In this document: piece after piece, positions 5,777 through 5,908 of the stretch | Layout of the letters: the number at the start of each line of letters is the position of its first letter | How positions within the stretch are numbered: the stretch's first letter is position 1 | Assembly: GCA_042408535.1 (NCBI GenBank) | Contig: JBHORA010000203.1 | Location: forward strand, 1-5,908 | DNA length: 5,908 nt | Direction of reading: 5' to 3' | Origin: BPIH01 sp042408535 | Lineage (GTDB): Bacteria; Chloroflexota; Limnocylindria; Limnocylindrales; CSP1-4 | Made by a program: the position numbers and the translations under genes | The notes under the pieces: model-generated | The model's database searches: none | The model's input: the letters and a program-made list of their open reading frames with translations, nothing else | What the model was told of the DNA's origin: nothing

Positions 5777-5908
5777 ATGGCCCCGAACCGCCTGGCGAAC
5801 GAAACGAGCCCCTACCTCCTCCAGCACGCCCACAACCCCGTCGACTGGTACCCGTGGGGCGAGGAGGCCTTTGCCAAGGCTCGGGCCGAAGACAAGCCGA
5901 TCTTCCTG
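5777..5908 (+). CDS. N-terminus of YyaL/DUF255 thioredoxin-domain protein (3' end outside window)
   Basis: The 44 visible residues contain NRLANETSPYLLQHAHNPV followed by DWYPWGEEAF and DKPIFL. This is the hallmark N-terminus of the DUF255 / Thioredox_DsbH family, which includes Bacillus YyaL and mammalian SPATA20 (SSP411). In the family a thioredoxin-like domain with a CxxC-type motif follows directly after the IFL strand, then an (alpha/alpha)6-barrel resembling N-acylglucosamine epimerases; full length is usually 600-700 residues. Only the start lies in this window, so the cysteine motif cannot be inspected. The biochemical role is poorly defined; a redox or carbohydrate-linked function has been suggested from the fold. 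It is divergent from the minus-strand gene, and nothing links it functionally to Ku/LigD. Start choice is firm: the conserved block begins at residue 4 and a good -10 sits 6 nt upstream. Confidence 0.93.
   Translation, partial: MAPNRLANETSPYLLQHAHNPVDWYPWGEEAFAKARAEDKPIFL

Overview
The window is very GC-rich, with strong G/C preference at third codon positions. It carries a bacterial two-component non-homologous end-joining (NHEJ) locus followed by two genes unrelated to repair. Protein motifs, composition and apparently leaderless gene starts suggest a high-GC Chloroflexota or Actinobacteriota lineage. That placement is an inference; no marker gene here settles it.

Layout: (1) 1-1026 (+) is the 3' part of a Ku gene. 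The reading frame is open from base 1, so the true start lies upstream and the first ATG at 82 is internal. (2) 1027-2094 is about 1.07 kb with no convincing gene. It holds a 39-bp tandem repeat array (1221-1393), hairpins, overlapping inverted repeats (1589-1631) and a short 15-bp tandem duplication (1920-1949). (3) 2095-4968 (+) is a 957-residue LigD in the order phosphoesterase, ligase, polymerase/primase. (4) 4944-5723 (-) is an unrecognised protein with a Cys/His/Asp-Asn pattern like papain-fold peptidases; its 3' end overlaps that of ligD by 25 bp. (5) 5777-5908 (+) is the N-terminus of a YyaL/DUF255 thioredoxin-domain protein that runs off the window.

How they fit: Ku binds double-strand DNA ends and recruits LigD, which processes, fills in and seals them, so Ku and LigD form one repair pathway. 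The last two genes are divergent from a 53-bp intergenic region and nothing here ties them to NHEJ. All three gene starts inside the window lack a Shine-Dalgarno sequence. Each has a -10-like hexamer ending exactly 6 nt before ATG (TAGGAT, TACGAT, weaker CACACT), pointing to leaderless transcription and helping choose starts.

I do not see a wholly new system. The most unusual points are the repeat-bearing 1-kb gap between Ku and ligD, the leaderless promoter rule, and the Thr/Gln substitutions at two polymerase active-site positions of LigD.
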